From Candidatus Eiseniibacteriota bacterium (GTDB lineage: Bacteria > Eisenbacteria > RBG-16-71-46 > CAIMUX01), in NCBI GenBank assembly GCA_020633975.1, contig JACKCR010000002.1, forward strand, positions 2,356,001-2,420,000: a stretch of DNA of 64,000 bases, read 5' to 3'. A program made the position numbers and the translations under genes. This document shows, piece by piece, positions 63,999-64,000 of the stretch; the stretch's first letter is position 1; each line of letters starts with the position of its first letter. A model generated the notes under the pieces. The model did no database searches. It was not told where the DNA came from and saw nothing but the letters and a program-made list of their open reading frames with translations.

Positions 63999-64000
63999 GT

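Noticed and set aside
1-64000. CRISPR array, insertion sequence, prophage or integrase
   Set aside because: No regular repeats with spacers, no transposase or integrase motifs and no terminal inverted repeats with target duplication were seen.

Overview
This is a high-GC bacterial chromosomal window with about 37 protein-coding loci, no rRNA and no tRNA that I could recognise. The codon use, the signal peptides followed by FN3 or carboxypeptidase-regulatory-like modules, and a recurring FlgD-like C-terminal sorting domain (…PNP…, …G.YF.R…) suggest a diderm of the FCB superphylum or a neighbouring candidate phylum such as Ca. Eisenbacteria. That placement is inference. The diderm call is better supported: there is an Omp85 barrel protein, Lgt and a lipoprotein.

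Left part, 1-13.9 kb: a PAS-domain protein runs off the left edge. It is followed by surface-glycan genes: an SDR epimerase, a NodU/CmcH-type carbamoyltransferase, three GT4-like glycosyltransferases, a flippase broken by a frameshift, and a polysaccharide pyruvyl transferase. alaS is embedded among them on the minus strand.

13.9-32.3 kb: comM, then a TrmB-type regulator with a very clear promoter/operator driving itself and a secreted S9 peptidase. Next are a GT4, a GGDEF/EAL protein with a degenerate GGDEF site, and a minus-strand run: a 1692-residue FN3-array surface protein, GT4, heparinase-like lyase and ATP-grasp ligase.

32.6-42.3 kb: an M20 amidohydrolase / small secreted protein / Omp85 operon, a TPR-zincin protein, a secreted subtilase with a sorting domain, lgt, gltX, and a small secreted PPC-like protein with a good promoter, a long leader and a strong terminator.

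42.6-54.3 kb: a CRTAC1 (FG-GAP/ASPIC-UnbV) lipoprotein fused to TPRs, carbamate kinase, an asymmetric heterodimeric ABC exporter, a short region with a candidate 21-residue peptide gene and its own terminator, and a membrane Ser/Thr kinase.

54.4-64 kb: a tightly packed minus-strand operon of queF, a surface protein, an orphan Eco57I-type DNA methyltransferase and a DUF523 protein. Upstream are a 67-residue zinc-ribbon protein behind an FNR/DNR-like site and a partial secreted protein running off the right edge.
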